This document shows positions 41,500-49,900 of a DNA stretch of 64,000 nt, piece by piece. The DNA lies in assembly GCF_900101855.1 (NCBI RefSeq), contig NZ_FMVC01000003.1, positions 580,902 through 644,901 of the forward strand. Reading direction: 5' to 3'. The notes below the pieces were generated by a model that was not told the origin of the DNA, did no database searches, and was given only the letters and a program-made list of their open reading frames with translations. Both the position numbers and the translations under genes were made by a program. Within the stretch, counting starts at the first letter, position 1. Every line of letters begins with the position of its first letter. Origin of the DNA: Flavobacterium anhuiense. GTDB taxonomy: Bacteria > Bacteroidota > Bacteroidia > Flavobacteriales > Flavobacteriaceae.

Positions 41500-41739
41500 T
41501 TAATTATTTCTTAAAGACTCGATTAAATCTTTTTTGTTCATATAAGACCTTCCCTTTATGCCTACTTTACTGGCTTGTTTCAAAAGTTCTTCTTTTGTCC
41601 ATTCATCATAAGGCTTTGCTTTTCCGCCTTTCTTTCCTGCGTTTGGCGTATTAGCGATACGAGCCGATTTTTCTTTGCTGTATCCCTTTTTCACCAATGC
41701 TTCATACTGCTCTTCATTCTTAATTCTTGGATCTGGCAT
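41500..41739 (-). CDS. Small Lys-rich protein with Rho_N/SAP-like C-terminal motif (DUF7218-like)
   Basis: 79 residues from the ATG at MPDPRIKNEEQYEAL; an upstream ATG at 41775 adds twelve residues unlike the family. The N-terminal half (VKKGYSKEKSARIANTPNAG, then KKGGKA) is a motif I recall from a small protein family often found near DNA-end-joining or stress genes. The C-terminal half (WTKEELLKQASKVGIKGRSY) matches the Rho termination factor N-terminal/SAP-like fold, which binds nucleic acid. A nucleic-acid-binding role is inferred. It is upstream of, and co-directional with, topoisomerase IB, 41 bases apart. Confidence 0.85.
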   Translation of the reverse strand: MPDPRIKNEEQYEALVKKGYSKEKSARIANTPNAGKKGGKAKPYDEWTKEELLKQASKVGIKGRSYMNKKDLIESLRNN

Positions 41740-41924
41740 GACTTTAATTTTTATGGTTAACATTTGACATTTCATATGTCGAAATCTGTTATATCAAAAT
41801 TCATCATTAACACAGGAATTTTTGTTATAGAATTTTTGTCGCAAATTTCATTTTTGTAGGATGGGAATTGTGAAAGTGGAAATGTAAATTTTTCTTTTTT
41901 TTGAGAAATGTAAAATGTTAGATG

Positions 41925-41955
41925 TAAAAAATCCCAACTCTTTTGGAGTTGGGAT
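41925..41955 (-). terminator. Terminator of the 42072-42467 gene
   Basis: A perfect 10-bp stem (41931-41940 with 41946-41955, ATCCCAACTC and partner), with a run of T on the minus strand. The rest of the 41740-42071 spacer holds nothing I recognise. Confidence 0.9.
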
Positions 41956-42071
41956 TAATCAATATAAAGAGACTGTAATTTCAAAATCACCAAAATCAAT
42001 TGTTTTAAATGCGTTTACAAGGAATTAGGAAATTAGAATTAAAAAAAAATGTTTCATCATTCAATCTATTT

Positions 42072-42467
42072 TTAGCTCCAACTCATATTGATAATAACTT
42101 TATTTCCCGTTATTTCAACTTTTCCTCCATAAGCTTCTTGGTCTTTTGGATGAATTTCATATATTTTGGTATTGTTTCTAATTTTTGGAATATTATTTTG
42201 AAACCCCTTACTTTGTTGCATCCACTTCTTTATTTCAGGTTGAGAACTTTCAAATTCAATTATAAATTGTCGTGTAAAAATAGAACCTCTTTTTTCCATA
42301 TCTATAATTTCTGCATTGTCAGGAAGTTTTTCAAGTTGTCCCCAACTTAAAGCACATTTAATTGCTTCTTCTTTTTGCCAAGGCAACACAAAAGGAGAAA
42401 AATAAATTATATATAGAAAAAACATTCCTAATAGAACCAATATCGAAAATATCTTAACAATCTTCAT
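42072..42467 (-). CDS. Membrane-anchored or exported protein of unknown function
   Basis: 131 residues. An N-terminal hydrophobic segment (IVKIFSILVLLGMFFLYIIY, about 3-24) is either an uncleaved anchor or a signal peptide. The rest (about 30-131) is polar with ordered alternation (KCALSWGQLEKLPDNAEIID, GSIFTRQFIIEFES, YGGKVEITGNKVIINMSWS) and probably forms one small alpha/beta domain outside the membrane. I do not recognise the family. The ATG follows directly after the stop codon of a frame-broken remnant (42468-42661), which suggests that this gene was once second in a two-gene unit. Confidence 0.7.
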   Translation of the reverse strand: MKIVKIFSILVLLGMFFLYIIYFSPFVLPWQKEEAIKCALSWGQLEKLPDNAEIIDMEKRGSIFTRQFIIEFESSQPEIKKWMQQSKGFQNNIPKIRNNTKIYEIHPKDQEAYGGKVEITGNKVIINMSWS

Positions 42468-42661
42468 TTAAAAATTAAAATAATTAATCACATTTAATAT
42501 TTTTATAATCTCGGTAGTCTCAATATAATTTTCTTTTGGTGTATCCCAACGAATCAGCCCACTCAAATTTAACCAATTTTCTTTATCTCTTAATTTCTTA
42601 CGACAATACCAAATTCTTTACATAAAGAAAATTTAATATCTAAAACAAAGTCTTTTTCTAC
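42468..42661 (-). pseudogene. Frame-broken remnant of a small gene
   Basis: Two short minus-strand frames abut. The first (42661-42590) translates as VEKDFVLDIKFSLCKEFGIV-VRN-stop. The second (42617-42468), one base out of phase, continues as coding-like sequence (KLRDKENWLNLSGLIRW, DTPKENYIETTEIIKILN) to a stop immediately before the ATG of the next gene. A single-base deletion near 42595-42615 would explain the break, and an in-frame stop at 42662-42664 cuts the upstream part. Neither piece has a start codon context. The protein family is not recognised. This rests on composition only. Confidence 0.4.
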
Positions 42662-42787
42662 TCAAATTGATTTTAGGGCTAATTTAAAAAATTTACATTT
42701 TAATCCTATAACAATCTATAAAAATCCTGTAAGACATTCCTTTAACTTGTCTATAATTTTACATTATAACATTAAACTATTAAAATC

Positions 42788-43375
42788 ATGAAAAAGTTAT
42801 TATTAGCCGGAAAAGCCATTTTAGGAGCAGGACTTATTATTATATTCCTTCAATCTTGTAAAAACGAAACCAAACAAGAAGATCCAAAAGAGGTTGCAGA
42901 AGATGCGAACGAAACAAAATTTGATTCTATTGACAGCAAAGAAGATGACTCTGAATTTTTAGTAGATCAAGCTGAAATTAATTTAGCTGAAATCGAAATT
43001 GGTAAACTGGCTCAAACAAAAAGTACTAACGCTGAAGTGAAAAAATTTGGTAAAATGCTTGTTGATGAGCACACTAAATCGGCTTCTGAAGTGAGTGCTT
43101 TAGCAAAAGCAAAAAACTTTACGCTTCCAACTTCTCTAACTGAAGAAGGTCAAGAAGAATACAATAAATTAAACGAAAAATCGGGTGTTGATTTTGATAA
43201 AAAATTCGCTGATATGATGATTGATGGTCACGAAAAAGCGATCAAGAAATTAGAAAAAGCCGCAAAAGATGCTAACGATCAAGAAATAAGAACTTGGGCT
43301 TCTAACAATATTGCAGGTTTAACAGCGCATTTGGAACATGCCAAAATGCTGAAACAAAACCTAGACAAAAAGTAA
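42788..43375 (+). CDS. DUF4142 lipoprotein (predicted outer membrane/periplasmic stress protein)
   Basis: 195 residues with a lipoprotein signal (MKKLLLAGKAILGAGLIIIF, lipobox LQSC, Cys24). A charged linker of about 35 residues follows. The DUF4142 four-helix bundle (about 58-190) has FLVDQAEINLAEIEIGKLA, EVKKFGKMLVDEHTKSASE, FDKKFADMMIDGHEKAIKK and NIAGLTAHLEHAK; the conserved His residues in DEHTK, DGHEK and LEHAK suggest a metal-binding, ferritin-like fold. The family is associated with stress tolerance. The preceding bases resemble those before the hyperacidic protein gene. An internal-loop terminator follows. Confidence 0.93.
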   Translation: MKKLLLAGKAILGAGLIIIFLQSCKNETKQEDPKEVAEDANETKFDSIDSKEDDSEFLVDQAEINLAEIEIGKLAQTKSTNAEVKKFGKMLVDEHTKSASEVSALAKAKNFTLPTSLTEEGQEEYNKLNEKSGVDFDKKFADMMIDGHEKAIKKLEKAAKDANDQEIRTWASNNIAGLTAHLEHAKMLKQNLDKK

Positions 43376-43382
43376 AATGAAT

Positions 43383-43596
43383 TAAGACGCTAAGATTCTA
43401 AGGTTCTGAGATTCTAAGCTATTGAGTCTAAGAACCTCAAATCTTTGCTAAAAACCCCTTCAAGAGTTGAATTGCTTGAGGGGGTTGTTTTTTTGAGATG
43501 CTAAGATCATCGTTCTGCTTTATTAATTTCTAAATTCGCTAAGATTCTAAGCACAAAAGAAAAACTTAGTCTCTTAGAATCTTACCAACTTAGCAT
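43383..43596. repeat. CTTAG-family inverted repeat enclosing a terminator
   Basis: The left side (43383-43420, TAAGACGCTAAGATTCTAAG and following bases) is complementary in outline to the right side (43565-43600, CTTAGTCTCTTAGAATCTTA and following bases). The terminator of the DUF4142 gene lies in the loop, so the element seems to have grown or inserted around it. Confidence 0.6.
43453..43494 (+). terminator. Terminator of the DUF4142 gene
   Basis: AACCCCTTCAAG pairs with CTTGAGGGGGTT at 11 of 12 positions (one G-T), followed by GT7. Confidence 0.92.
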
Positions 43597-43597
43597 C

Positions 43598-44650
43598 TTA
43601 TTTAAGCGAAGCCATATCAATCACAAAACGATATTTAACGTCTCCTTTTAATAATCTTTCGTAGGCATCATTTACATCGTTAACTCCGATTACTTCTACA
43701 TCTGATGTGATATTATGTTCGGCACAAAAATCAAGCATTTCTTGAGTTTCGGCAATTCCTCCAATAAGAGATCCTGAGAAGCTTCTTCTACCTAAAATCA
43801 AGCTGAAAGAAGTTACAGGAAGCGGATCCATTGGTGCTCCAACCAGAGTTAATGTTCCATCTACTTTTAATAAATTTAAATATGCGTCAATATTGTGTTC
43901 GGCAGAAACGCAATCTAAAATAAAGTTCAAACTTCTTGCATACGCTGCCATTTGCGCTTCGTCTGTAGACAATACCACCTCATCTGCTCCAAGACGTTTT
44001 GCATCGTCTGTTTTAGATAAAGATGTTGTAAAAACCACTACATGAGCGCCCATAGCTTTAGCTATTTTGATTCCCATGTGGCCCAAACCACCGATACCTA
44101 CAATTCCAACTTTTTGACCAGGACCAACTTTCCAATGCTTTAATGGCGAATAAGTTGTAATTCCAGCGCATAATAACGGAGCAACAGCAGCTAAATCTAA
44201 CTTATCTGAAATATGCAAAACGAAGCTTTCGTCTACTGTAATGCTTTGAGAATAACCTCCATAAGTTTGACCTCCTAAGTGTCTGTCTGGAGAATTAAAG
44301 GTCTGAGTACTTCCCTCATCACAGAATTGCTCTAAATCATTTTTGCAATGTTCACATTCTCTGCAAGAATCAACTAAACAGCCCACACCTGCCAAATCAC
44401 CAACTTTGAAGCCTTTTACATGATCTCCAACTTTAGTCACGCGTCCCACAATCTCATGTCCCGGAACAATCGGATAAATGGTGCCATGCCATTCATTTCT
44501 AGCCGTATGTAAATCTGAGTGGCAGATTCCGCAATACAAAATTTCGATTTCTACGTCATGCGCCTGTACAGCTCTTCTTTTAATATCTAAGGTTTTTAAT
44601 GGTGCTTCGGCAGCTTCTGTACCAAAAGCTTTAATGTTTTTTGTTTCCAT
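43598..44650 (-). CDS. Zinc-dependent alcohol dehydrogenase (YahK/cinnamyl-alcohol type)
   Basis: 350 residues of the medium-chain dehydrogenase family. Catalytic zinc ligands are Cys43 in GICHSD, with His65 and Glu66 in VPGHEIVG. The structural zinc is held by Cys residues in CRECEHCKNDLEQFC. The nucleotide-binding motif is GIGGLGHMGIKIA. The end (GDVKYRFVIDMASL) is typical of the YahK/AdhP group, which reduces a wide range of aldehydes with NADPH. An aldehyde-detoxifying role is likely. Its leader carries the 36-base element with the palindrome. Cupin and AraC-regulator genes follow upstream in the same direction. Confidence 0.95.
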   Translation of the reverse strand: METKNIKAFGTEAAEAPLKTLDIKRRAVQAHDVEIEILYCGICHSDLHTARNEWHGTIYPIVPGHEIVGRVTKVGDHVKGFKVGDLAGVGCLVDSCRECEHCKNDLEQFCDEGSTQTFNSPDRHLGGQTYGGYSQSITVDESFVLHISDKLDLAAVAPLLCAGITTYSPLKHWKVGPGQKVGIVGIGGLGHMGIKIAKAMGAHVVVFTTSLSKTDDAKRLGADEVVLSTDEAQMAAYARSLNFILDCVSAEHNIDAYLNLLKVDGTLTLVGAPMDPLPVTSFSLILGRRSFSGSLIGGIAETQEMLDFCAEHNITSDVEVIGVNDVNDAYERLLKGDVKYRFVIDMASLK

Positions 44651-44667
44651 AATTTATTTGTTGTTTT

Positions 44668-44703
44668 GTTTTTGTTTCATCCCGATAGCTATCGGGACAG
44701 GTT
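44668..44703 (-). repeat. 36-nt shared leader element with a perfect palindrome copy
   Basis: The palindrome CCCGATAGCTATCGGG lies at 44681-44696. Read on the minus strand, the 36 bases match 7033-7068 at 34 positions. The ATG in GGGATGAAACAAAAAC would start an eight-codon frame (MKQKQNNK) ending 3 bases before the dehydrogenase ATG. Whether it is a leader peptide or chance is unknown. Confidence 0.75.
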
Positions 44704-44843
44704 TAAAACCATTCTAAAATTGCAATAGAAATCCGGCTGACTTATACTGATTTGCAAACAGTTATATAAATTTCGATTATTTTTATCTAATCAAAAAATA
44801 TAATATGTTATAAATCAGTAAGATCTGCGTAAAAAAACTTAGT

Positions 44844-44859
44844 CCCGATAGCTATCGGG
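44844..44859. repeat. Palindrome copy inside a CTTAG-family repeat
   Basis: A perfect CCCGATAGCTATCGGG flanked on both sides by ACTTAG-type wording (AACTTAGT before; TAGCAACTTAGTGTCTTAG after). It looks as though the palindrome has been inserted into an older repeat copy. It lies between the dehydrogenase and cupin genes. Confidence 0.85.
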
Positions 44860-44883
44860 ATAGCAACTTAGTGTCTTAGAAAC

Positions 44884-45282
44884 TTAGAAAGAATAATACT
44901 CTTCATCAGTAACACTATCCAGCCATACTCCCGAGCCTTTGTCTACTTCTGTCACAATGGTGATATGAGAATATTTGGTGTTTGGTGTTGCTCCGTACCA
45001 ATGTTCTACTCCAGGCAAAACCGTAATTACTTTTCCTTTTTCGATAAGATTAATTTGTCCGCCTCTTTCTTGGTAATAGCCAACTCCATCTGTTACAATG
45101 ATTAATTGCAGACTCGCATTACTGTGCCAATTGCTTCTCGCTCCGGGTTCAAAAGAAATATCTTTTATTACAGTATTTTCAGGGTGAATTTCGCTTGTCT
45201 GCTTTTTATATGACACTTCGCCTGTCATATAAGTGTTTGGAATTTTACCTTCTTCGATTACAGCAGTGAAATGTGTCGACAT
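44884..45282 (-). CDS. Cupin-domain protein
   Basis: 132 residues forming one cupin barrel. Motif 1 is FEPGARSNWHSNASLQLIIV with metal-ligand His, and motif 2 is VITVLPGVEHWYGATP with the second His. The C-terminal (VTEVDKGSGVWLDSVTDEEY) matches proteins often annotated as cupin or carboxymuconolactone-decarboxylase-associated. These small cupins are usually co-expressed with dehydrogenases under AraC control, as here. The reaction is not known. The gene is co-directional with the dehydrogenase, 233 bases away. Confidence 0.88.
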   Translation of the reverse strand: MSTHFTAVIEEGKIPNTYMTGEVSYKKQTSEIHPENTVIKDISFEPGARSNWHSNASLQLIIVTDGVGYYQERGGQINLIEKGKVITVLPGVEHWYGATPNTKYSHITIVTEVDKGSGVWLDSVTDEEYYSF

Positions 45283-45592
45283 AATTTCGTTGTTTTAGGT
45301 TAATAATTAATTTTTAAAATTCTTATAAGCTTATTTGAATGAAATAATCAGTACAACGAATCTCTTTTTTAGAAGGAGATTTTGCTTTTAATTAATACTT
45401 TAAAGATTTTTATTTTTTTCTATTATCAAAATTTAAAACTAAATGCAAAGCGGAACATGCTTTTGTGAAGTATTATTTAGTCATTAAAAAAACTGATGCA
45501 AAGGTTCGTTGTTTATTTCAGGGCAAATGTAGTGCAATACTGCAATGCAGAAATAACAATATTCAAACAAAAAATTAAGAAATTGAAACAAT
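45283..45592. other. AT-rich spacer before the cupin gene
   Basis: 310 bases between the AraC gene and the cupin gene. It must hold the cupin promoter. A weak hairpin (AATCTC...GAGATT, about 45358-45386) is visible. No gene or clear operator was found. Confidence 0.4.
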
Positions 45593-46462
45593 TTACATTC
45601 GAAGCGATTTTGGAACCGTTCCTGTAAGTCTTTTAAAATAATTATTGAAGTAACTCGGATATTCAAATCCAAGCGAATAACCAATATCAGAAATGCTCCA
45701 ATCTGTATGCTGCAATAAAGCTTTTGCTTCGTTGATTACTCTTTCTGTAATGTGTGCCGTTGTCGGTTTTCCTGTAACTTCTTTTACAGAACGATTTAAG
45801 TGATTCACATGTACAGAAAGGCTTTGCGCATAATCTTGGGGAGTTTTTAAAGCTAAAGGCTGATCTTTTGTCTCTATTGGAAATTGTCTTTCTAATAATT
45901 CTAAAAACAAAGATGTAATTCTTGAAGAAGCATTTTTATGTTTAAAGAAGTTCTCAGAAGGCTGCATTTTCATAGATTCATGAATAATCAAATTGACGTA
46001 ACTACGCATCAAATCATCTTTGAATGCATAATCGGTTTCGTATTCTTGAATCATTTTTTGGAATAACGAATCGATAAACACCTTTTGTTCAGGAGTTAAA
46101 GTAAAAATTGGCGTTCCTCCTATTTTAAACAAAGGCGATTCCTGAAGGGTTTCTGAACGGTCTTTTGTTTTAAAAAATTCCTCAGTAAAAACGCAAGCAT
46201 AACCTTCAAATTTCTCAGAAACCGTTTCCCAAGAATATGGAATAATCGGATTACCGAAAAACAAAATCGTTCCGTCAGTTTCTATTCCACGGTCGGCGTA
46301 TTGAATGATGCTTTTGCTGGTATTGATGCAGATTTTATAGAAGTCTCTTCGGCTGTAAACGGGAACTTTACTGAAATCTCCATTTATAGGATACACTTTA
46401 AAACCCTTCATTTTTAAATCTGAAGTAAAATCGCAATTCTGAGTTTCTGTCTGACTATTCAT
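45593..46462 (-). CDS. AraC-family transcriptional regulator
   Basis: 289 residues. The N-terminal cupin-like sensor half (about 1-170) begins with DFTSDLKMKGFKVYPINGDF and includes GTILFFGNPIIPYSWE. The C-terminal AraC double helix-turn-helix (about 190-289) has YAQSLSVHVNHLNRSVKEVTG and ISDIGYSLGFEYPSYFNNYF. It is co-directional with the cupin and dehydrogenase genes downstream and is probably their activator. TAACTTTG is found only 4 bases before the ATG, suggesting a leaderless or very short-leader transcript. A nested repeat complex lies upstream. Confidence 0.93.
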   Translation of the reverse strand: MNSQTETQNCDFTSDLKMKGFKVYPINGDFSKVPVYSRRDFYKICINTSKSIIQYADRGIETDGTILFFGNPIIPYSWETVSEKFEGYACVFTEEFFKTKDRSETLQESPLFKIGGTPIFTLTPEQKVFIDSLFQKMIQEYETDYAFKDDLMRSYVNLIIHESMKMQPSENFFKHKNASSRITSLFLELLERQFPIETKDQPLALKTPQDYAQSLSVHVNHLNRSVKEVTGKPTTAHITERVINEAKALLQHTDWSISDIGYSLGFEYPSYFNNYFKRLTGTVPKSLRM

Positions 46463-46466
46463 TTTG

Positions 46467-46474
46467 CAAAGTTA
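46467..46474 (-). promoter_or_regulatory. Putative -7 element directly before the AraC start codon
   Basis: On the minus strand TAACTTTG followed by CAAA and the ATG. With the usual spacing, transcription would begin at or within the start codon. Confidence 0.4.
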
Positions 46475-46528
46475 TGAAAATCAAACAATATTTTTTTGTT
46501 TCAGGTTTAAAGTTTCAGGTTTGCGGGG

Positions 46529-46865
46529 TTAACCGCAAAGAGCGCTAAGGTTTACGCTAAGTTCGCTAAGTTTTTTTTAATTAAAGAAAATGCTCGCAAA
46601 GTCGCAGAGACGCAAAGTTCTTTTTGAATTGCCTCCTGCTTTAGCTGGAGGTCTAAAAAGCTAAGTCAAAAGAGGCTTTAGCCAAACTTAGAACCGTTTG
46701 GCTAAAGCCTTTAAAAGTACCTTTTTTTCACATCCAGCTAAAGCTGGACGCAATTCATTTATTGGTATTAAAAAAACTTTGCGTCTCTGCTCCCGATAGC
46801 TATCGGGATTGCGAGATTAAATACTTAGCGTGCTTTGCGTAAACCTTAGCGAACTTTGCGGTTAA
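46529..46865. repeat. Nested palindrome complex of at least four inverted repeats
   Basis: Shell 1: 46529-46570 with 46824-46865, 37 of 42 positions complementary (TTAACCGCAAAG and partner). Shell 2: 46593-46619 with 46775-46817, CTCGCAAAGTCGCAGAGACG and partner; the right arm is interrupted by a perfect CCCGATAGCTATCGGG at 46792-46807. Shell 3: about 46627-46651 with 46730-46757 (GAATTGC...AGCTGGA and partner). Shell 4: 46672-46688 with about 46695-46711 (GAGGCTTTAGCCAAAC and partner). The complex fills most of the spacer and ends 3 bases from the stop codon of the GH2 gene. Confidence 0.9.
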
Positions 46866-46867
46866 AT

Positions 46868-49687
46868 TTAATTTTTTAAACTGGTAGTTCGTAATCCTTT
46901 TGCGGAAGCATATAAAACCACTTCTTTAGCATTTTCATCTTTTTGAATGATAATTTGCGCATAACCATTAAAAAGCTTTCTTTTCCAAGGTTCTGCAGGC
47001 GTAATAACCTGAATGATTCCTGGATCTGTATTCATTACATCCCAATCTTTTATTTTTTGCAATGGCGTTGCTGCAATGTAAATCGTGTTTTTGCCTTCTT
47101 TTAGAATAGATGCATTCAAAATATATTTTTGAGAATCTTCTTTGCTTGGTTCCACTTTAGTTCCGTTAACGAAAATCACTGCCTCTGCTCCTATTTTTTT
47201 ATAAAATAAGCTAACGAGATTAGAAGCCGAATTACTTTTCAAATCAAATTCACCTTTATAAATATATGATGGCGCTTGTTTTTTATAATCACGATCTTTA
47301 AAAGCATCACTCCATTCATTTTCAGGATAATTAGGCAATTGTTGAGGCAAAGAAGCACTTTCTACCTTTTGCTCTTTAAAATTATTTATGGCAACTAATG
47401 CAATGTCATCAATAAACTGATCACTTTCTAATGAAGTTGGATCTCCGTTGCCCACTCCTAAAATTTTTCCGCCTTTTATAGATAACGTAATTTCGTCGTT
47501 TGCGGTCGGAACGTGCAAGCCATTTTTATCAGTAGTTTCAACCGTTACAACCGAAACATTTCCCTTTAAAACATTTTCTTTATCTAATGACAATTTGATG
47601 TTTTCTGGTTTTCCAGTTGTTTTTTGAATATCTGAAAGCACTTTTTTTCCGTTTTTATAACCCACAGCTTCCAAAGTTCCTGCAGCGTAATTTGCTTTCC
47701 ATTCCAAATGGCTGTTTTGCTCCATCTTCTTTTTTCCTAAACTTTTTTTATTCAGGAATAGCTCTACTTCATCGCAATTCGAATACGCCCAGACATCAAT
47801 TGCTACACCTTCCATTCCAGTCCAATTCCAATGCGGTAATAGATGTAGAACAGGTTCTTTTCCCCACCATGATTTTAAATAGAACACATTGTCTTTAGGG
47901 AAACCGCAAACGTCCATCATTCCGAAATAAGAAGTCACAGAAGGCCAGCCATAAGGCGTTGGTTCGCCTCGATAATCAAAACCTGTCCAAATAAACATTC
48001 CAGCTAAATAAGGTCTTTCAGCATAAAATTTCCACCCTTCTTCGATACTATAAAAAGTGGGACGAGGTTTTTTATCATAAGCGCTTTGGTAATGTTTGGC
48101 ATCATCGGTAAAATAAATGCCTCGCGTGGCAAAGGTCGAACCTTCTTCTGTACCCATTCCTGGCTGATGCTTAAACTGATTTCTATGCGCATCGATATCT
48201 CCATTTCCAAGATAATTATAGCCCATGATTTCCACTACATTTGATATTCCGCTCTTAAATCCGCTACTGATTCCTACCGTTACAGGTCTTGTCGGATCAA
48301 TGCTTTTGCTGAAATCCTGCATTATATTGGTAATTCTTTCACCCGTAATTCCGCCTTCAATCTGCCATTCTTCATTTCCTACTGACCAGCAGAAAATACT
48401 CGGATGATTACGATCACGTTCCATCATTCGTTGCAAATCATTCAAATGATACTCGTTGATTCCCATTAAGCGGGTTTCATCAATAACCAGCATTCCCAAT
48501 TTGTCGCAAGCGTCCAATAATTCTGGCGTTGGCGGATGGTGCGAACAACGATACGCATTCGAGCCCATTTCTTTCAGTTTTGCGATTCTGTAGTACTGAA
48601 TTTCATCTGGAAGGGCTGTTCCAATTCCCGCATGATCTTGATGATTGTTTGTTCCTTTAAGTTTGATCTGTTTTCCGTTAAGGAAAAAACCATTTTCTGG
48701 ATCGAATTTTATGGTTCTGATTCCGAAAGAAGTTTTGTAGTGATCAATTACTTTTCCTTCACTTTTAATTTCTGTGACCAATTGATACAAATTTGGATTA
48801 TCAATATCCCACAAAAGCGGATTTTTGACGTTTAATTTTGCTGTGTAAGTATTTGTTTTGTAAAATTCAGGAGCTAAAACATTTTCAGTATTTACTGCAA
48901 CTTGTTTTCCCAAAGCATCCAAAATAGTTTGGTTTATCTCAACATTTCCTTTAAAATGACCTTTATTTTCCAATTTTACTTCTGCAGTAATTGAAGCATT
49001 ATCATTCACGATTTCGGAAGTTACGTACGTTCCATTCAGCGCCACATGAAGCGGATTTGTTTTCTGAAGATAAACATGCCTGTAAATCCCTGCGCCTTCA
49101 TAAAACCAGCCTTCTTCCATCGAAGCATCGACACGAACTACGATGGTATTTTCGCCTCCATAATTAACGTAAGCCGTTACATCATACTCAAAACCATTAT
49201 AACCGCTTTCTTGTGTTCCTAAATAAAATCCGTTAAAAAAGACTTTTGAATTTCTAAAAACGCCATCAAATTTTAAAGAAATGATTTTTCCTAAATCATC
49301 ATTTGAAATCGTTATTTTCTTTCTGTACCAGCCAATGCTTTTCTCTGGGAAATTTTTCCCTGCTGCTTTAAATCCGTGGCTGAAACTTGCGCTTTCGCTA
49401 AAAGGCTGTTCGACTGCCCAATCGTGCGGAAGATCTAATTTTCTCCAAGCTCGATCATCAAATCCAGAAGCAGCTGGCCCATCGCCAAATCCAGTTTTAG
49501 TTAAATAGGAAAAATAGCCTTCTGCATGGCCAAAATCTTTCTTTGTATCGTATGAATGTCCAAATGAAAACCGCCAATCTTTATCAATTAAAATGACTTC
49601 TCTTGCTGATTCTTTCTGTGCAAAAACAGGAATTGAAAATAGAATTAAAAAACAAAGAATTGTTCTTAAAAGGAAATTGGTTTTCAT
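46868..49687 (-). CDS. Glycoside hydrolase family 2 beta-galactosidase/glucuronidase-like enzyme
   Basis: 939 residues with a signal peptide (cleavage near VFA-QK, about residue 23). The GH2 sugar-binding jelly roll comes first (about 35-210, WRKLDLPHDWAVEQPF), followed by an Ig-like domain (about 215-325) and the TIM barrel (about 330-625). The acid/base Glu439 lies in WSVGNEE, and TFYSIEEGWKFYAERPYLAG and GMFIWTGFDYRGEPTPYGWP mark a Bacteroidota beta-galactosidase subgroup. A DUF4982-like module and a C-terminal beta domain with a jelly-roll insertion follow. It should remove beta-linked galactose or uronate from glycans in the periplasm. The substrate is uncertain. Confidence 0.92.
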   Translation of the reverse strand: MKTNFLLRTILCFLILFSIPVFAQKESAREVILIDKDWRFSFGHSYDTKKDFGHAEGYFSYLTKTGFGDGPAASGFDDRAWRKLDLPHDWAVEQPFSESASFSHGFKAAGKNFPEKSIGWYRKKITISNDDLGKIISLKFDGVFRNSKVFFNGFYLGTQESGYNGFEYDVTAYVNYGGENTIVVRVDASMEEGWFYEGAGIYRHVYLQKTNPLHVALNGTYVTSEIVNDNASITAEVKLENKGHFKGNVEINQTILDALGKQVAVNTENVLAPEFYKTNTYTAKLNVKNPLLWDIDNPNLYQLVTEIKSEGKVIDHYKTSFGIRTIKFDPENGFFLNGKQIKLKGTNNHQDHAGIGTALPDEIQYYRIAKLKEMGSNAYRCSHHPPTPELLDACDKLGMLVIDETRLMGINEYHLNDLQRMMERDRNHPSIFCWSVGNEEWQIEGGITGERITNIMQDFSKSIDPTRPVTVGISSGFKSGISNVVEIMGYNYLGNGDIDAHRNQFKHQPGMGTEEGSTFATRGIYFTDDAKHYQSAYDKKPRPTFYSIEEGWKFYAERPYLAGMFIWTGFDYRGEPTPYGWPSVTSYFGMMDVCGFPKDNVFYLKSWWGKEPVLHLLPHWNWTGMEGVAIDVWAYSNCDEVELFLNKKSLGKKKMEQNSHLEWKANYAAGTLEAVGYKNGKKVLSDIQKTTGKPENIKLSLDKENVLKGNVSVVTVETTDKNGLHVPTANDEITLSIKGGKILGVGNGDPTSLESDQFIDDIALVAINNFKEQKVESASLPQQLPNYPENEWSDAFKDRDYKKQAPSYIYKGEFDLKSNSASNLVSLFYKKIGAEAVIFVNGTKVEPSKEDSQKYILNASILKEGKNTIYIAATPLQKIKDWDVMNTDPGIIQVITPAEPWKRKLFNGYAQIIIQKDENAKEVVLYASAKGLRTTSLKN

Positions 49688-49900
49688 AGGTTTGGTTGTT
49701 AGTAAAATCAGATAGTGATAAAAATAAAGCTTTTAGAGAAGAAACATTAATAGTATTTTGTCAAAATATGATAAGTCATTCATAACAAATGCTTCTAGAA
49801 TGGGCTTTCAAAATTTAGAATGAATCTAATGGCTTCAGATTCAAAAATGATTTTCTTTTGATGTAATTTTATATTTAAATCATAAAAAGCAATTACCACT

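Noticed and set aside
45484..45684. 66-residue minus-strand frame at the 3' end of the AraC gene
   Set aside because: It overlaps the AraC helix-turn-helix in another frame and has no independent coding signal.
46529..46865. Repeat complex as remnant of an insertion sequence
   Set aside because: No transposase fragment or target-site duplication is visible, and each layer also occurs alone without coding content.
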